From contig JAUSFN010000013.1 of assembly GCA_030649935.1 (NCBI GenBank), positions 23,560 through 87,559 of the forward strand: a stretch of DNA of 64,000 nucleotides, given 5' to 3'. The notes under the pieces are model-generated. The model was not told the DNA's origin and did not search any database. It saw only the letters and a program-made list of their open reading frames with translations. Both the position numbers and the translations under genes were made by a program. Source of the DNA: Candidatus Planktophila sp. GTDB taxonomy: Bacteria > Actinomycetota > Actinomycetes > Nanopelagicales > Nanopelagicaceae. Below are positions 25,449 to 34,980 of this stretch, one piece after another (position 1 is the first letter of the stretch; each line of letters starts with the position of its first letter).

Positions 25449-26018
25449 CTAGAAAATTACTCGGATAAGCGTCACAACTCCAAGAGTGGCAAAGACGGCC
25501 GCAGCAATCCCGTGAACCAGCTTCATTGAAATCTTTTTTGCAAATTTAGTTCCAATAAAAACCGCAGGCACATCAGCTATGAGCATGCCTAAAGTGGTTC
25601 CTATGACGACAAAAAGAACGCTTGAGTAGTGTGCTGCTAGTGCGATTGTGGCTATTTGTGTCTTGTCACCAATTTCCGCCAAAAAGAAGGTAATAGTCGT
25701 TGCTCCAAAAACTCCTAATCGGTTCGCCATTGAAGTTTCTTCATCTTCAATTTCATCGGGGATAAGAGTCCAAACAGCCATCGCAATAAATGAAATTCCC
25801 AATATCCAGCTCAATGTTGTTGGTGTGAGAACGGATGTGATCCATGCGCCAAGGGCTCCTGCTAATCCATGATTAAACACTGTAGCTGTGAAAATTCCTA
25901 GGATGATAGGAACTGGCTTTTTAAATCTTGCTGCCAATAGAAAGGCAAGGAGCTGAGTTTTGTCGCCCATCTCCGCAAGGGCAACTACACCAGTGGAGAT
26001 AAATAGAGAACTAATCAT
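25449..26018 (-). CDS. TMEM165/GDT1-family (UPF0016) cation transporter
   Basis: 189 residues, six helices in two repeats. Each repeat has the family signature: EMGDKT (from Glu16) and EIGDKT in the second half. GDT1 proteins export Mn2+ or Ca2+ from the cytoplasm, and bacterial members protect against manganese. It is convergent with marR. No Mn-riboswitch-like structure was recognised upstream. Confidence 0.92.
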   Translation of the reverse strand: MISSLFISTGVVALAEMGDKTQLLAFLLAARFKKPVPIILGIFTATVFNHGLAGALGAWITSVLTPTTLSWILGISFIAMAVWTLIPDEIEDEETSMANRLGVFGATTITFFLAEIGDKTQIATIALAAHYSSVLFVVIGTTLGMLIADVPAVFIGTKFAKKISMKLVHGIAAAVFATLGVVTLIRVIF

Positions 26019-26183
26019 GGCGAAATCATAGACGACGATTCAGAAATAGAGAATTTACTGCCCATATTTGCCTATCATTTCCCCATAAAACTTCTAAAGC
26101 CGCGACAGGTTAAGTAATAACTTGTACAAACATTTTTAGGCAAACTAAGCGCAGATTGACACCGCAAACTATAAAAATAGTAC

Positions 26184-26337
26184 GAAGAGTCGCCCTATAA
26201 GCCAGATCCTGTCGTTCTTGCAAACGGATCACCATCCATCTAGATCTGTAATTACTTACAGATTCAAGCAACCTACTCGTTGACTCGAGCGAGCAGCTCT
26301 CAAGCGCCAACTGCATGGTCTTGCTCCAAGTGGGGTT
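26184..26337 (-). repeat. 154-bp duplication of the rnpB 3' part (R1)
   Basis: Identical to 26997-27150 except for three substitutions and no gaps. It covers the 3' end of RNase P RNA with the conserved AGATGGATGGTGATCC region. It lacks the 5' part of rnpB, so it cannot make a functional RNA. Together with the true gene it flanks the mntA-hepT pair as a direct repeat. Confidence 0.97.
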
Positions 26338-26369
26338 CGCAACGCCGTTCGGACGGGTATTCTATTCTC

Positions 26370-26660
26370 ATGGGGAACCGTCTTGATCAGCTTAGATCTC
26401 AACGTGAAGTGATTATAGAAATCGTCGCGCGTAATAAGGCTTGCAATGTTTCCGTATTCGGTAGCGTAGCACGGGGAGAGGAGACTGCAGATAGCGATAT
26501 TGATTTGCTTGTTGATTTTCTACCCGGCGCCTCATTAACCGATCAATTTCGACTACAAGAGGAATTGGCTGAACTACTAAAAACTTCTGTGGATATTGTT
26601 TCTAGGCGTGCGCTCAAACCGCGTGATACCGATATTCGCGAAGAGGCTTTATCTCTGTGA
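26370..26660 (+). CDS. mntA: MntA-like nucleotidyltransferase antitoxin
   Basis: 96 residues from ATG 26370, which has TATTCT at 6-nt spacing. The open frame extends upstream into the rnpB duplication and is ignored. Minimal nucleotidyltransferase motif: GS (31-32) and DSDID (Asp43, Asp45) in VFGSVARGEETADSDIDLLV. MntA proteins AMPylate the HepT toxin and neutralise it. The gene overlaps hepT by 4 nt and lies between rnpB repeats. Confidence 0.92.
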   Translation: MGNRLDQLRSQREVIIEIVARNKACNVSVFGSVARGEETADSDIDLLVDFLPGASLTDQFRLQEELAELLKTSVDIVSRRALKPRDTDIREEALSL

Positions 26661-26986
26661 ATCGTAGCGACAAAAAGCGGATTGAAGACATTCTTGAATT
26701 TGCAACAAAATTAAGTCGTTACGTTGCTAAAGGTTTCGACGAATTTCGGGCAGAAGAAGGCTCTGGATTAGCTATAGAACGCCTTATTGAACTTATCGGT
26801 GAAGCTTCCAGTCATTTGAGTGAAGACTTTAAAACATCAATACCAGATGTTGCTTGGAAAGATATTGCAGGTATGCGAGTACTGCTAGCACACGCATATC
26901 ACCGAGTAGATTTTGAGGTCGTTTGGACTGCTGCAACAGTTTCTGTTCCAGATCTTGTAATACAAATCAAAAATCTAGAACTTTAG
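26657..26986 (+). CDS. hepT: HepT-like HEPN toxin (DUF86)
   Basis: 109 residues from GTG 26657. The HEPN ribonuclease motif Rx4HxY is intact (Arg74, His79, Tyr81 in RVLLAHAY), with the upstream DUF86 pattern ERLIELIGEASSHLSEDF. HepT cleaves or trims RNA when not AMPylated by MntA. The stop is 10 nt from the 3' end of rnpB, so it is the cassette freshest in the array. Confidence 0.93.
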   Translation: MNRSDKKRIEDILEFATKLSRYVAKGFDEFRAEEGSGLAIERLIELIGEASSHLSEDFKTSIPDVAWKDIAGMRVLLAHAYHRVDFEVVWTAATVSVPDLVIQIKNLEL

Positions 26987-26996
26987 AAAATTTAGA

Positions 26997-27354
26997 GAAG
27001 AGTCGCCCTATAAGCCGGATCCTGTCGTTCTTGCGAACGGATCACCATCCATCTAGATCTGTAATTACTTACAGATTCAAGCAACCTACCCGTTGACTCG
27101 AGCGAGCAGCTCTCAAGCGCCAACTGCATGGTCTTGCTCCAAGTGGGGTTTACATAGCTAACTACATTGCTGCAGTTACTGGTGGTCTCTTACACCGCCG
27201 TTTCACCCTTACCTTTTATTGCTAAAAGGCGGTTTACTTTCTGTTGCACTTATCCCGCGGATTGCTCCGGGTGGGCGTTACCCACCACTGTGCTCTATGG
27301 AGTCCGGACTTTCCTCGGTACCTTGCGGTAACGCGGTGATCCGGGCGACTCTTC
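26997..27354 (-). ncRNA. rnpB: RNase P RNA (bacterial type A)
   Basis: About 358 nt. The 5' end GAAGAGTCGCCCGGATCACC pairs with the 3' end GGCTTATAGGGCGACTC to form helix P1. The conserved GAGGAAAGTCCGGACTCC block and the 3' AGATGGATGGTGATCC block are present. It is the catalytic subunit that matures tRNA 5' ends. The 3' end is the source of the repeats spread over 18.8-26.3 kb. No protein gene overlaps it credibly. Confidence 0.97.
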
Positions 27355-27363
27355 TTGGAGTTA

Positions 27364-27393
27364 AGGATACGGCTAAAGAGTGTGTTCTTGTAA
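27364..27393 (-). promoter_or_regulatory. Promoter of rnpB
   Basis: Reading the minus strand: TTACAA (27393-27388), 18-bp spacer, TATCCT (27369-27364), then 9 nt to the RNA 5' end. It overlaps the upstream region of the divergent gamma-glutamyltransferase gene. Confidence 0.6.
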
Positions 27394-27404
27394 TTACTTT
27401 ACAT

Positions 27405-29003
27405 ATGGGAGAGAGTGCACTTGTGCATACAGGACGAAGCGTTGTTTACTCTAGAAAAGGTGGAGCAGCGGCTAGTCAACCATTAGCCGTCAGCACGGCA
27501 ATCGCAATTCTGAATCGAGGTGGCTCATTCATCGATGCAGGTATTGCACTATCTGCAGTTATCTGTGTTGTTGAACCCGGTGCCTCGCACCTTGGTGGAG
27601 ATGCTTTCCTCATTACCCATCACGCAAAATCTAAGGAGAATTTGGCTTTTAACGGCAGTGGAGAAGCACCGCATGCGGCAAATGCCGAAGCCTACCTTGA
27701 TGGAATTCCTCTGCATGGATTTAAATCTGCAACGGTTCCTGGTTTAGTTTCAACATGGTTTGAAGCCCATGAGCGCTACGGAAAACTTCCCTTTTCTGAA
27801 CTCCTTGCTCCTGCCATTGAGTATGCAGAAAATGGGTTTGCAGCGACTCCGGGATTTATTAAACGAATCGCTGCCCATTTAGCTATAGCTCCTGACACCG
27901 AGATCTTTAAAAATATGGGAATCGATATCAACTCTAAAGTTGGAGATTTAATAGTTCAAAAAGATCTTGCCACTTCACTTCGTGCAATTGCTCTCGAAGG
28001 CCGCGCAGCATTTTACAACGGTGAAATTTCACAACAACTGATTACCGCTTCAGATGGATGGTTCAATGCGCAGGATTTAGAATCACATACGACGCGTGTT
28101 TTAGCTCCACTCTCAATTAAATATCGCGATTTCACTATCTATGGTCAACCTCCCCCAACTCAGGGAATGATTTTGATGGAAGAGCTGCTACTCTGTGAGC
28201 GATTTAATATCTCGTCCTTGAGCCAAGCCGATCGCATTCATATCGGCGTCGAGAGTAAAAAAATTGGCTTCACTGATAGAAATCTAATCCTGGGCGATCC
28301 TGAGTTTCTCGATGTAAATGTTGAGCAGGTATTATCAAAAGAAAATATTGATTGGCGACTTCCACAAATTAATGTGGCATCGGCAAATAATGAGAACGGG
28401 GCAACAAGCGAAGGTAGCGATACGACTTATTTTTTAGTCGCTGATGCCGAAGGAAACGTCGTTTCCTGGATTCAATCGGTCTTCCATGGATTTGGCAGCT
28501 CGTGGGTGATTCCTGGAACTGGAATCGTATTAAACAACCGATTAACTGGCTTTTCTTTGAACCCTAAATCCCCCAATTTAATTCAACCTGGAAAACGCCC
28601 CGCTCACACGCTGAATGCATGGCTGGCAACACGAGAAGATGGCTCGCTATATCTCGTAGGTGGAACGCCAGGGGCAAATATCCAAGTTCAAACGAATCTA
28701 CAGTTAATAATAAATGTCGTGGATTTAGGAATGAATGTTCAAGAGGCGATTGAATCTCCGCGATGGCAGCACTTGAGCGCTGGTGGACAAAGTTCGCTGG
28801 ATGAATACGGCAACGGAGTTTTAGAGATCGAAGATCGTGTTGATTCGGCAGTAGTTGAAGATTTGAGGACAAGGGGCCATGAGATCTCGTTAATAGGAGC
28901 ATGGGCACATGGCTCTTCAGTTCAGATGTTAGAAGTCTCTCCAAGTGGCACATATATGTTCGGCTCCGACCCACGTTGTGAAGGTTTAGCCTCTGGAATT
29001 TAA
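27405..29003 (+). CDS. ggt: Gamma-glutamyltransferase (Ntn-hydrolase proenzyme)
   Basis: 532 residues from ATG 27405; a longer open frame runs back into rnpB and is not used. Family motifs: GGAAASQPLAVSTAIAILNRGG, GTPG-type QPPPTQGM, and the processing/catalytic Thr340 in SDTTYFLVADAEGNVVSWIQ, followed by NNRLTGF and GGTPGANIQ. It transfers or hydrolyses gamma-glutamyl groups. No signal peptide is evident, so a cytoplasmic member of the family is likely. It is divergent from rnpB and 40 nt before the arginase-family gene. Confidence 0.9.
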   Translation: MGESALVHTGRSVVYSRKGGAAASQPLAVSTAIAILNRGGSFIDAGIALSAVICVVEPGASHLGGDAFLITHHAKSKENLAFNGSGEAPHAANAEAYLDGIPLHGFKSATVPGLVSTWFEAHERYGKLPFSELLAPAIEYAENGFAATPGFIKRIAAHLAIAPDTEIFKNMGIDINSKVGDLIVQKDLATSLRAIALEGRAAFYNGEISQQLITASDGWFNAQDLESHTTRVLAPLSIKYRDFTIYGQPPPTQGMILMEELLLCERFNISSLSQADRIHIGVESKKIGFTDRNLILGDPEFLDVNVEQVLSKENIDWRLPQINVASANNENGATSEGSDTTYFLVADAEGNVVSWIQSVFHGFGSSWVIPGTGIVLNNRLTGFSLNPKSPNLIQPGKRPAHTLNAWLATREDGSLYLVGGTPGANIQVQTNLQLIINVVDLGMNVQEAIESPRWQHLSAGGQSSLDEYGNGVLEIEDRVDSAVVEDLRTRGHEISLIGAWAHGSSVQMLEVSPSGTYMFGSDPRCEGLASGI

Positions 29004-29043
29004 TTGCTAGAGCCATATAGTGAATAGCATCTACGATAAACCC

Positions 29044-29943
29044 ATGTCTGCAGCTACTTTGCCTCATGACCCTAAGTGGAAGCGGGCGAATACTCTTTTT
29101 TCATTGAGCAATAGCAAGGCCGATATCGCACTGATAGGTGTACCAGCACATGAGAGTTCGATTTCTGAAACTAGTGCGCATTTAACTCCTGCTGCAGTAA
29201 GAACTGCACTGGCGCGTTTTTCAACTTTTTCTACATCGGCAAAAATTGATTTAGCAGGAAATACTTTTACAGATTTAGGAGATGTGCACTCCCCCGACGG
29301 CAATGATGGACGCGCGCGAGTAAAAGAGGCGCTAAGTGGTTTATTAAACGTGAACAAGTTAGTTATTGCACTAGGTGGAGATAACTCAATTACATACTCA
29401 GTTGCAACTGCGCTGTGGGCAGATTTATCTAACATTGGTCTTGTTACCTTTGATGCCCACCATGATTTACGCGATGGTGATTCAAATGGATCACCTATAT
29501 GGCAGTTGATTCAAGCGGGATTGCCTGGTAAAAATATTGTTCAGATAGGTATCGCCGACTTTGCAAACAGTGCTGATTACTCGGCGCGCGCAAAAGAAAA
29601 TGGCATCACCGTTATCTCTCGGGCAGAGTTACGTACGCGCACAATTTCCGATGTCGTTCAACAAGCTCTAGCAGTTGCAGGTGCGGGAGGTCGCGAAATC
29701 TATGTCGACTTAGATGTCGATGTGTGTGATCGCAGTGTTGTGCCAGCGTGTCCGGCGGCAATGCCTGGGGGATTATCTGCCGATGAACTGCGGCAGGGCG
29801 CATTCCTACTTGCTGCAGATAAGCGAGTGCGTGCGATCGACATTACTGAAATCGACGCCGCACTTGATTCTCCAGATCAACGCACCGTGCGACTTGCGGC
29901 GCTTTTAGTTCTAGAGGCCGCTAGCGGTTTTGCTTCTAGGTAA
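29044..29943 (+). CDS. hutG: Arginase/agmatinase-family formimidoylglutamase-like hydrolase
   Basis: 299 residues from ATG 29044, with TACGAT 6 nt upstream. Binuclear manganese motifs: GGDNS, DAHHD, DLDVDVCD and the ending DITEIDAALD. The ureohydrolase family hydrolyses guanidino or formimino groups. Its place next to hutH and the missing alternative pathway gene suggest formimidoyl-L-glutamate hydrolysis to glutamate and formamide. The 3' ends of hutG and hutH overlap by 8 nt (convergent). Confidence 0.8.
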   Translation: MSAATLPHDPKWKRANTLFSLSNSKADIALIGVPAHESSISETSAHLTPAAVRTALARFSTFSTSAKIDLAGNTFTDLGDVHSPDGNDGRARVKEALSGLLNVNKLVIALGGDNSITYSVATALWADLSNIGLVTFDAHHDLRDGDSNGSPIWQLIQAGLPGKNIVQIGIADFANSADYSARAKENGITVISRAELRTRTISDVVQQALAVAGAGGREIYVDLDVDVCDRSVVPACPAAMPGGLSADELRQGAFLLAADKRVRAIDITEIDAALDSPDQRTVRLAALLVLEAASGFASR

Positions 29944-31489
29944 GTGCCGGAACAACTTCTTTCGCAGCCTTAAAAACTGCACCTGAATTAATTAGCGTTG
30001 TTGCATCTTCAAGCTCTGGGGATAGGAATCGATCTGAACCGATTCCTGGCACAGTTTTACGTAGCTCTTTAATAACGCGCGCGGTTGCAGGTGATGGCGT
30101 TAACCCTTTACGAAATTCAATTGCACGGGCCGATGTCACTAACTCAATTGCCAGAATTCGTGAAAGGTTTTCAACAACTTTTCGCAGTTTGCGCGCCGCC
30201 GACCAACCCATCGACACGTGATCTTCTTGCATGGCAGATGATGGAATTGAATCCACACTCGCTGGTGTCGATAGACGTTTGTTTTCACTGACTAGACCGG
30301 CCTGTGTGTATTGAGCGATCATGAGCCCGGAATCTACGCCTGGATCATGGGCCAGAAATGGTGGCAGGCCGGCAGATCGGTGTTGATCTAACGCTCGGTC
30401 GGTACGACGCTCTGACATTGAGCCTAAATCTGTGGCTGCGATAGCCAGAAAATCTAGAACATAAGCAATGGGTGCGCCGTGAAAGTTACCATTTGATTCA
30501 ACTCGACCGTCGGGCATAACGACTGGATTATCAATCGAACTTGCAAGTTCGCGTGCCGCAATAGTCGATGCATGAGAAATTGTGTCGCGAACCGCGCCAT
30601 TTACTTGTGGGGCACAACGCAGCGAATAAGCATCTTGCACGCGCGAATCATTCTCTAAATGTGATGCAACGATTCCTGATCCCTTTAACATTGCATAAAT
30701 ATTGGCCGCACTTACGGTCTGGCCAATATGTGGGCGAAGCGGTGCGTGCAGATCAGGTGCAAAGACGCGATCAGTACCGAGCAAGCCTTCGATACTCATC
30801 GCAGTTGTTATGTCGGCAACGGCACATAAGTGTTCAAGGTCTGCGCAGGCCAAAATCAACATGCCAAGCATTCCATCTGTGCCATTAATTAATGCAAGAC
30901 CCTCTTTAGCCTCAAGTTCAATGGGTTTAATTCCGGCCATCTCTAAAGCCTGCATTGTTGGCATTTCAATCCCATGAGCATCGTGCACCCGACCTTCACC
31001 CATTAGTGCAAGAGCGCAGTGAGATAGTGGAGCTAAATCACCACTGCATCCCAAAGATCCAAACTCTGGAACTACTGGCGTTATACCTTTATTAAGGAAG
31101 TCAACATAAGTCTGTGCCAGAGCTACGCGCACGCCAGTACGTCCCGATGCCATGGTGCGAAGGCGCAGAAACATCAGTGCGCGCACAACTTCGCGTTCAA
31201 TCGCCGGGCCTACACCTGCCGCATGAGATCTAATAAGAGATTTTTGTAACTGAACGCGATCTTGCACATCGATGTGTCGGTTAGCCAGGGCTCCAAAACC
31301 AGTTGATACTCCATAGACTGGCACTCCGCCAGCGGCATAATCCTCAATGTAAGCACGTGTTGCATTCATTGCATCGATTGCCTCTTGCGAAAGTTGAACG
31401 TGTGCGCCGAATCTAGCAACGGCAATCACATCATCGAATGTGACGCCCGAAGTTGACAGTGTGATTGTTTTAGATGAGCTGGAGGCCAT
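29936..31489 (-). CDS. hutH: Histidine ammonia-lyase
   Basis: 517 residues of the aromatic amino acid lyase family. The MIO segment reads GSLGCSGDLAPLSH with Cys148-Ser149-Gly150 in place of the common Ala-Ser-Gly. Other blocks: YGVSTGFGALANR, INGTDGMLG, NGNFHGAPIAY and QEDHVSMG. It converts histidine to urocanate and ammonia. The start overlaps hutI by 20 nt, pointing to coupled translation in a hutU-hutI-hutH series. Confidence 0.95.
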   Translation of the reverse strand: MASSSSKTITLSTSGVTFDDVIAVARFGAHVQLSQEAIDAMNATRAYIEDYAAGGVPVYGVSTGFGALANRHIDVQDRVQLQKSLIRSHAAGVGPAIEREVVRALMFLRLRTMASGRTGVRVALAQTYVDFLNKGITPVVPEFGSLGCSGDLAPLSHCALALMGEGRVHDAHGIEMPTMQALEMAGIKPIELEAKEGLALINGTDGMLGMLILACADLEHLCAVADITTAMSIEGLLGTDRVFAPDLHAPLRPHIGQTVSAANIYAMLKGSGIVASHLENDSRVQDAYSLRCAPQVNGAVRDTISHASTIAARELASSIDNPVVMPDGRVESNGNFHGAPIAYVLDFLAIAATDLGSMSERRTDRALDQHRSAGLPPFLAHDPGVDSGLMIAQYTQAGLVSENKRLSTPASVDSIPSSAMQEDHVSMGWSAARKLRKVVENLSRILAIELVTSARAIEFRKGLTPSPATARVIKELRKTVPGIGSDRFLSPELEDATTLINSGAVFKAAKEVVPALT

Positions 31490-32645
31490 TGCGCCAAACC
31501 TGTTCTATTAAGTTAACACCTGGGCGATATGCCACATGAATATAAGATGGTGCGTTGAGAATCTGGAAATCTGCGCTTGCGCCTTCGACTAATTGGCCGA
31601 TATCTGTGCGACGCAGAGCTTTAGCCCCGCCCATTGTGGCCGACCAGATTGCTTGTTCAGGAGAAAAGTGCATCTCGCGCACGGCAATTGCGATGATAAA
31701 TGCCATGCTCGTTGTATACGAAGATCCTGGATTGCAGTCCGATGCCAGTGCAACTGTAATGCTGGCCTCAAGCAGAGGGCGAACATCGGGATATGGAGAT
31801 CTTGTTGAAAACTCAGCACCGGGCAATAACGTTGCAACCGTCTTTGATGTTGATAGCAGTTCAATATCTTTTTCGCTTAGATGCGAAACGTGATCGACGG
31901 ATGCGGCATCTAATTCAACGCCCAATGTAACGCCTTGACCCTCCTGTAGTTGATTTGCATGAATGCGCGGCAGCAGACCTTTTGCAATACCCGCCTTCAA
32001 AATTCTGCGTGCATCATCGACTCCAAATGCGCCTTTGTCACAAAAGACATCGATCCACTTTGCATGAGGTTGTACGGCATCAAGCATTGGGCCACAAGCT
32101 AAATCAACATAATCCTTAGGCGAATCTTTGTATTCGATAGGTACAACGTGTGCGCCAAGGAAAGTTGTTTCATCGCTAATTTTATGAGCGATTTCAAGCG
32201 ACCTGCGTTCATCTTTTACAGTTAATCCGTAGCCCGACTTGATTTCAACGGTGGTGGTGCCACCCGCGTTTGCTTCGGCTAATAAAAATTCAGCGTGAGA
32301 AAGTAATAGCTCATCGCTTGCTTTGCGAGTTTTTTCAACCGTAGATGCAATCCCACCGGCCGTGTAAATCTCCCCCAACATTCGTGCTCGAAATTCATTG
32401 CTACGGTCTCCCGCAAAGATCATATGTGTATGGCTATCAACGTAGCCAGGCAAAACACACATTCCCTCGGCATCAATAGTTTTCTTAATCTGTTTCGTTG
32501 GAGCATCAGAAGTTGGTCCAGCCCATGCGATAACACCATCTTCAATTAACAGCGCTCCATCTTTAATTAAACCAAGCTTGGTTCCATCGTGGGTGGGGTC
32601 ATTAGTAACTAACTGGCCGATATTCGTAATGAGAGTACTTGTCAT
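31470..32645 (-). CDS. hutI: Imidazolonepropionase
   Basis: 391 residues, amidohydrolase fold: SHTHMIFAGDRSNEF with metal ligands His72 and His74, IKSGYGLT, the catalytic GAHVVP region and a further metal ligand region ASDCNPG. It opens imidazolonepropionate to formimidoylglutamate. It lies 3 nt downstream of hutU and overlaps hutH. Confidence 0.95.
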   Translation of the reverse strand: MTSTLITNIGQLVTNDPTHDGTKLGLIKDGALLIEDGVIAWAGPTSDAPTKQIKKTIDAEGMCVLPGYVDSHTHMIFAGDRSNEFRARMLGEIYTAGGIASTVEKTRKASDELLLSHAEFLLAEANAGGTTTVEIKSGYGLTVKDERRSLEIAHKISDETTFLGAHVVPIEYKDSPKDYVDLACGPMLDAVQPHAKWIDVFCDKGAFGVDDARRILKAGIAKGLLPRIHANQLQEGQGVTLGVELDAASVDHVSHLSEKDIELLSTSKTVATLLPGAEFSTRSPYPDVRPLLEASITVALASDCNPGSSYTTSMAFIIAIAVREMHFSPEQAIWSATMGGAKALRRTDIGQLVEGASADFQILNAPSYIHVAYRPGVNLIEQVWRNGLQLI

Positions 32646-32648
32646 GTT

Positions 32649-34310
32649 TTACTCGATATCTAACATTGGAACATGGACGTGGAGTTCTCGCGCTGTATCG
32701 ATTGCACCTTCATATCCCGCATCGGCATGTCGGATAACTCCCATACCAGGATCATTTGTTAATACGCGCGCCAATTTTTGTGCCGCTAACTTTGTGCCAT
32801 CGGCGACAGAGACTTGACCCGCGTGAATTGATCGGCCCATTCCAACACCGCCTCCATGGTGAATCGATACCCATGATGCCCCAGATGAGATATTGACCAT
32901 GGCATTGAGAAGGGGCCAGTCGGCGATGGCATCTGATCCATCCATCATGGCCTCAGTTTCGCGATACGGCGATGCAACGGACCCACAATCTAAGTGATCG
33001 CGCCCGATGACAATCGGCGCTGATACTTCACCGCGTGCAACTAATCCATTAAATGCCAACCCTGCTTTGTCACGTTCGCCGTAGCCCAACCAACAGATAC
33101 GAGCGGGCAGACCTTGAAAGGCGACCTTTTCCTGTGCCATTGTTATCCAGCGGTGTAGAGCTTCATTGTCTGGAAATAAATCAAGGACTGCCTTGTCGGT
33201 GCGGTAAATATCTTTGGGATTACCCGATAAAGCGACCCAGCGAAATGGACCTTTGCCTTCGCAAAATAACGGGCGAATATAAGCTGGCACGAAGCCTGGA
33301 AAGGCAAAGGCGCGCGCGTATCCACCTTGGCGTGCCTCATCACGGATTGAATTACCGTAGTCAAAGGTTTCAGCGCCTTTGTCCATAAATCCAACCATGG
33401 CTTCAACGTGCTTGGCCATTGAGTTTTGAGAGCGCTTAGTGAAATCGGCCGGATCATCTTTAGCCATTTGAGCCGCGCTATGAATATCAACGCCGATTGG
33501 AATATATGAAAATGGATCATGAGCTGAAGTTTGGTCGGTAACGATGTCGATGGGAACATCCATGGATAGCAGAAGTGGGAAGAGCTCTGCTGCATTACCA
33601 ACTAACCCAACGGAAAGGGGAAGGCCAAGGTTTTTTGCTTTTAAAACCCGTTCGATTGCATCATCGACGCCATCTGCAATCTCATCTAAATATCTCGTTT
33701 CAATCCGTTTTTCAAGACGAGATTTATCGACATCGATTATTAAACAGACGCCACCATTCATGGTCACGGCAAGTGGTTGGGCACCACCCATTCCACCGCA
33801 ACCGCCCGTTAAAGTTAGAGTTCCCTGAAGAGTTCCATTAAAACGCTTTTGTGCAACGGCGGCAAATGTTTCATAGGTACCCTGCAAGATTCCCTGGGTC
33901 CCGATGTAGATCCACGAGCCTGCAGTCATCTGACCGTACATCGTTAGACCTAAATGTTCTAAGCGCCGAAACTCTGGCCAATTAGCCCAATCGCCGACCA
34001 GATTTGAGTTTGCGATTAAGACTCGCGGAGCCCACTCATGTGTTTGAAATACACCAACAGGCTTACCTGATTGAACCAGTAACGTCTCATCATCTTTTAA
34101 ATTTGTCAGAGATTTCACAATTGCATCAAAGGCAGGCCAGTTGCGTGCAGCTTTTCCGGTGCCACCATAGACGATTAGATTTTCTGGGTGTTCGGCTACT
34201 GCCGGATCTAAGTTGTTGTGCAGCATACGAATTGCAGCCTCTTGTGCCCAGCCTTTAGCCGTTAGATTTGAGCCGGTAGCTGCGTGGAGGATTCGAGCTG
34301 TACTCATCAT
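32649..34310 (-). CDS. hutU: Urocanate hydratase
   Basis: 553 residues, near the family's usual length. Typical blocks: [60 protein letters not shown] and [15 protein letters not shown], the NAD-binding enzyme of step two in histidine breakdown. It is the first hut gene, 40 nt downstream of the MOSC gene on the same strand. Confidence 0.97.
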   Translation of the reverse strand: MMSTARILHAATGSNLTAKGWAQEAAIRMLHNNLDPAVAEHPENLIVYGGTGKAARNWPAFDAIVKSLTNLKDDETLLVQSGKPVGVFQTHEWAPRVLIANSNLVGDWANWPEFRRLEHLGLTMYGQMTAGSWIYIGTQGILQGTYETFAAVAQKRFNGTLQGTLTLTGGCGGMGGAQPLAVTMNGGVCLIIDVDKSRLEKRIETRYLDEIADGVDDAIERVLKAKNLGLPLSVGLVGNAAELFPLLLSMDVPIDIVTDQTSAHDPFSYIPIGVDIHSAAQMAKDDPADFTKRSQNSMAKHVEAMVGFMDKGAETFDYGNSIRDEARQGGYARAFAFPGFVPAYIRPLFCEGKGPFRWVALSGNPKDIYRTDKAVLDLFPDNEALHRWITMAQEKVAFQGLPARICWLGYGERDKAGLAFNGLVARGEVSAPIVIGRDHLDCGSVASPYRETEAMMDGSDAIADWPLLNAMVNISSGASWVSIHHGGGVGMGRSIHAGQVSVADGTKLAAQKLARVLTNDPGMGVIRHADAGYEGAIDTARELHVHVPMLDIE

Positions 34311-34350
34311 GCAGGCAAGGTTATCGCTACGAGCATTCCAATGGATAGCC

Positions 34351-34977
34351 TTACAAATTAAGGTTTTTAGCCCACTCTTGGTACTTCGTTGAGAGCTCTT
34401 TTACCTGCGCAATTTCACTTACTTTTGAACGTTCGCCATTTTTTGCTGCATATAAATCGGCAATTGTTACTCCATGCTCTGGAACTTCTATTACATTAAT
34501 TGAATCTCCAGCCGTGATTTCACCCTCTTGAATTATCCTCAAATATGTTCCGGGTCTGCCAGCGGCCATAAACTCTTTGATCAAAGTCGGGCGTTGCCAA
34601 AAACCTGCAAAGACACGACATGGGATTCGTGGCTGTGAAACTTCCAGAATTACCGAACCAATCTCCCACTGCTCACCGATTACGGCCGCGTTAACATCAA
34701 TACCGAGCGTTGTTAAATTTTCACCAAAGCGTCCATTATCTATAGTGGTACCGATCTCACCTTCCCACCAGTCAGCATCTTCGCGGGCATATGCATACAC
34801 GGCCTGGTCATATCCCCCGTGAGACTGTGTGTCGACGATGACATCATTTGCTACGTGCTCCTGCGCAAATACAACCGCTCCATTCACAGAACGTTTATCT
34901 ATTCCAGTTTTGCCTTCGCTACCTGTCCACTCACCCTCATGAACAATAGAGGCGATGTTTATTGATAAAACCTTCAT
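34351..34977 (-). CDS. MOSC-domain protein (YiiM-like)
   Basis: 208 residues with [32 protein letters not shown] and [11 protein letters not shown] (single conserved Cys), as in the YiiM/YflK group of MOSC proteins that handle molybdenum-cofactor-linked sulfur or N-hydroxylated compounds. It starts 3 nt after the ABC ATPase stop, between the peptide transporter and the hut genes, so it may be co-transcribed with both. Function unclear. Confidence 0.85.
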   Translation of the reverse strand: MKVLSINIASIVHEGEWTGSEGKTGIDKRSVNGAVVFAQEHVANDVIVDTQSHGGYDQAVYAYAREDADWWEGEIGTTIDNGRFGENLTTLGIDVNAAVIGEQWEIGSVILEVSQPRIPCRVFAGFWQRPTLIKEFMAAGRPGTYLRIIQEGEITAGDSINVIEVPEHGVTIADLYAAKNGERSKVSEIAQVKELSTKYQEWAKNLNL

Positions 34978-34980
34978 GAA

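Noticed and set aside
26280..26369. N-terminal extension of MntA into the rnpB duplication
   Set aside because: Sequence is RNase P RNA-derived; the family start and a -10 box fit ATG 26370.
18791..27000. CRISPR array
   Set aside because: Repeat distances are 0.5-2.4 kb and filled with genes; no cas gene is present.
18791..27000. Integron cassette array (attC sites)
   Set aside because: Repeats match the rnpB end, lack attC fold-back structure, and no IntI gene is in the window.
27219..27404. N-terminal extension of gamma-glutamyltransferase
   Set aside because: It runs across the 5' half of rnpB; family similarity begins after Met at 27405.
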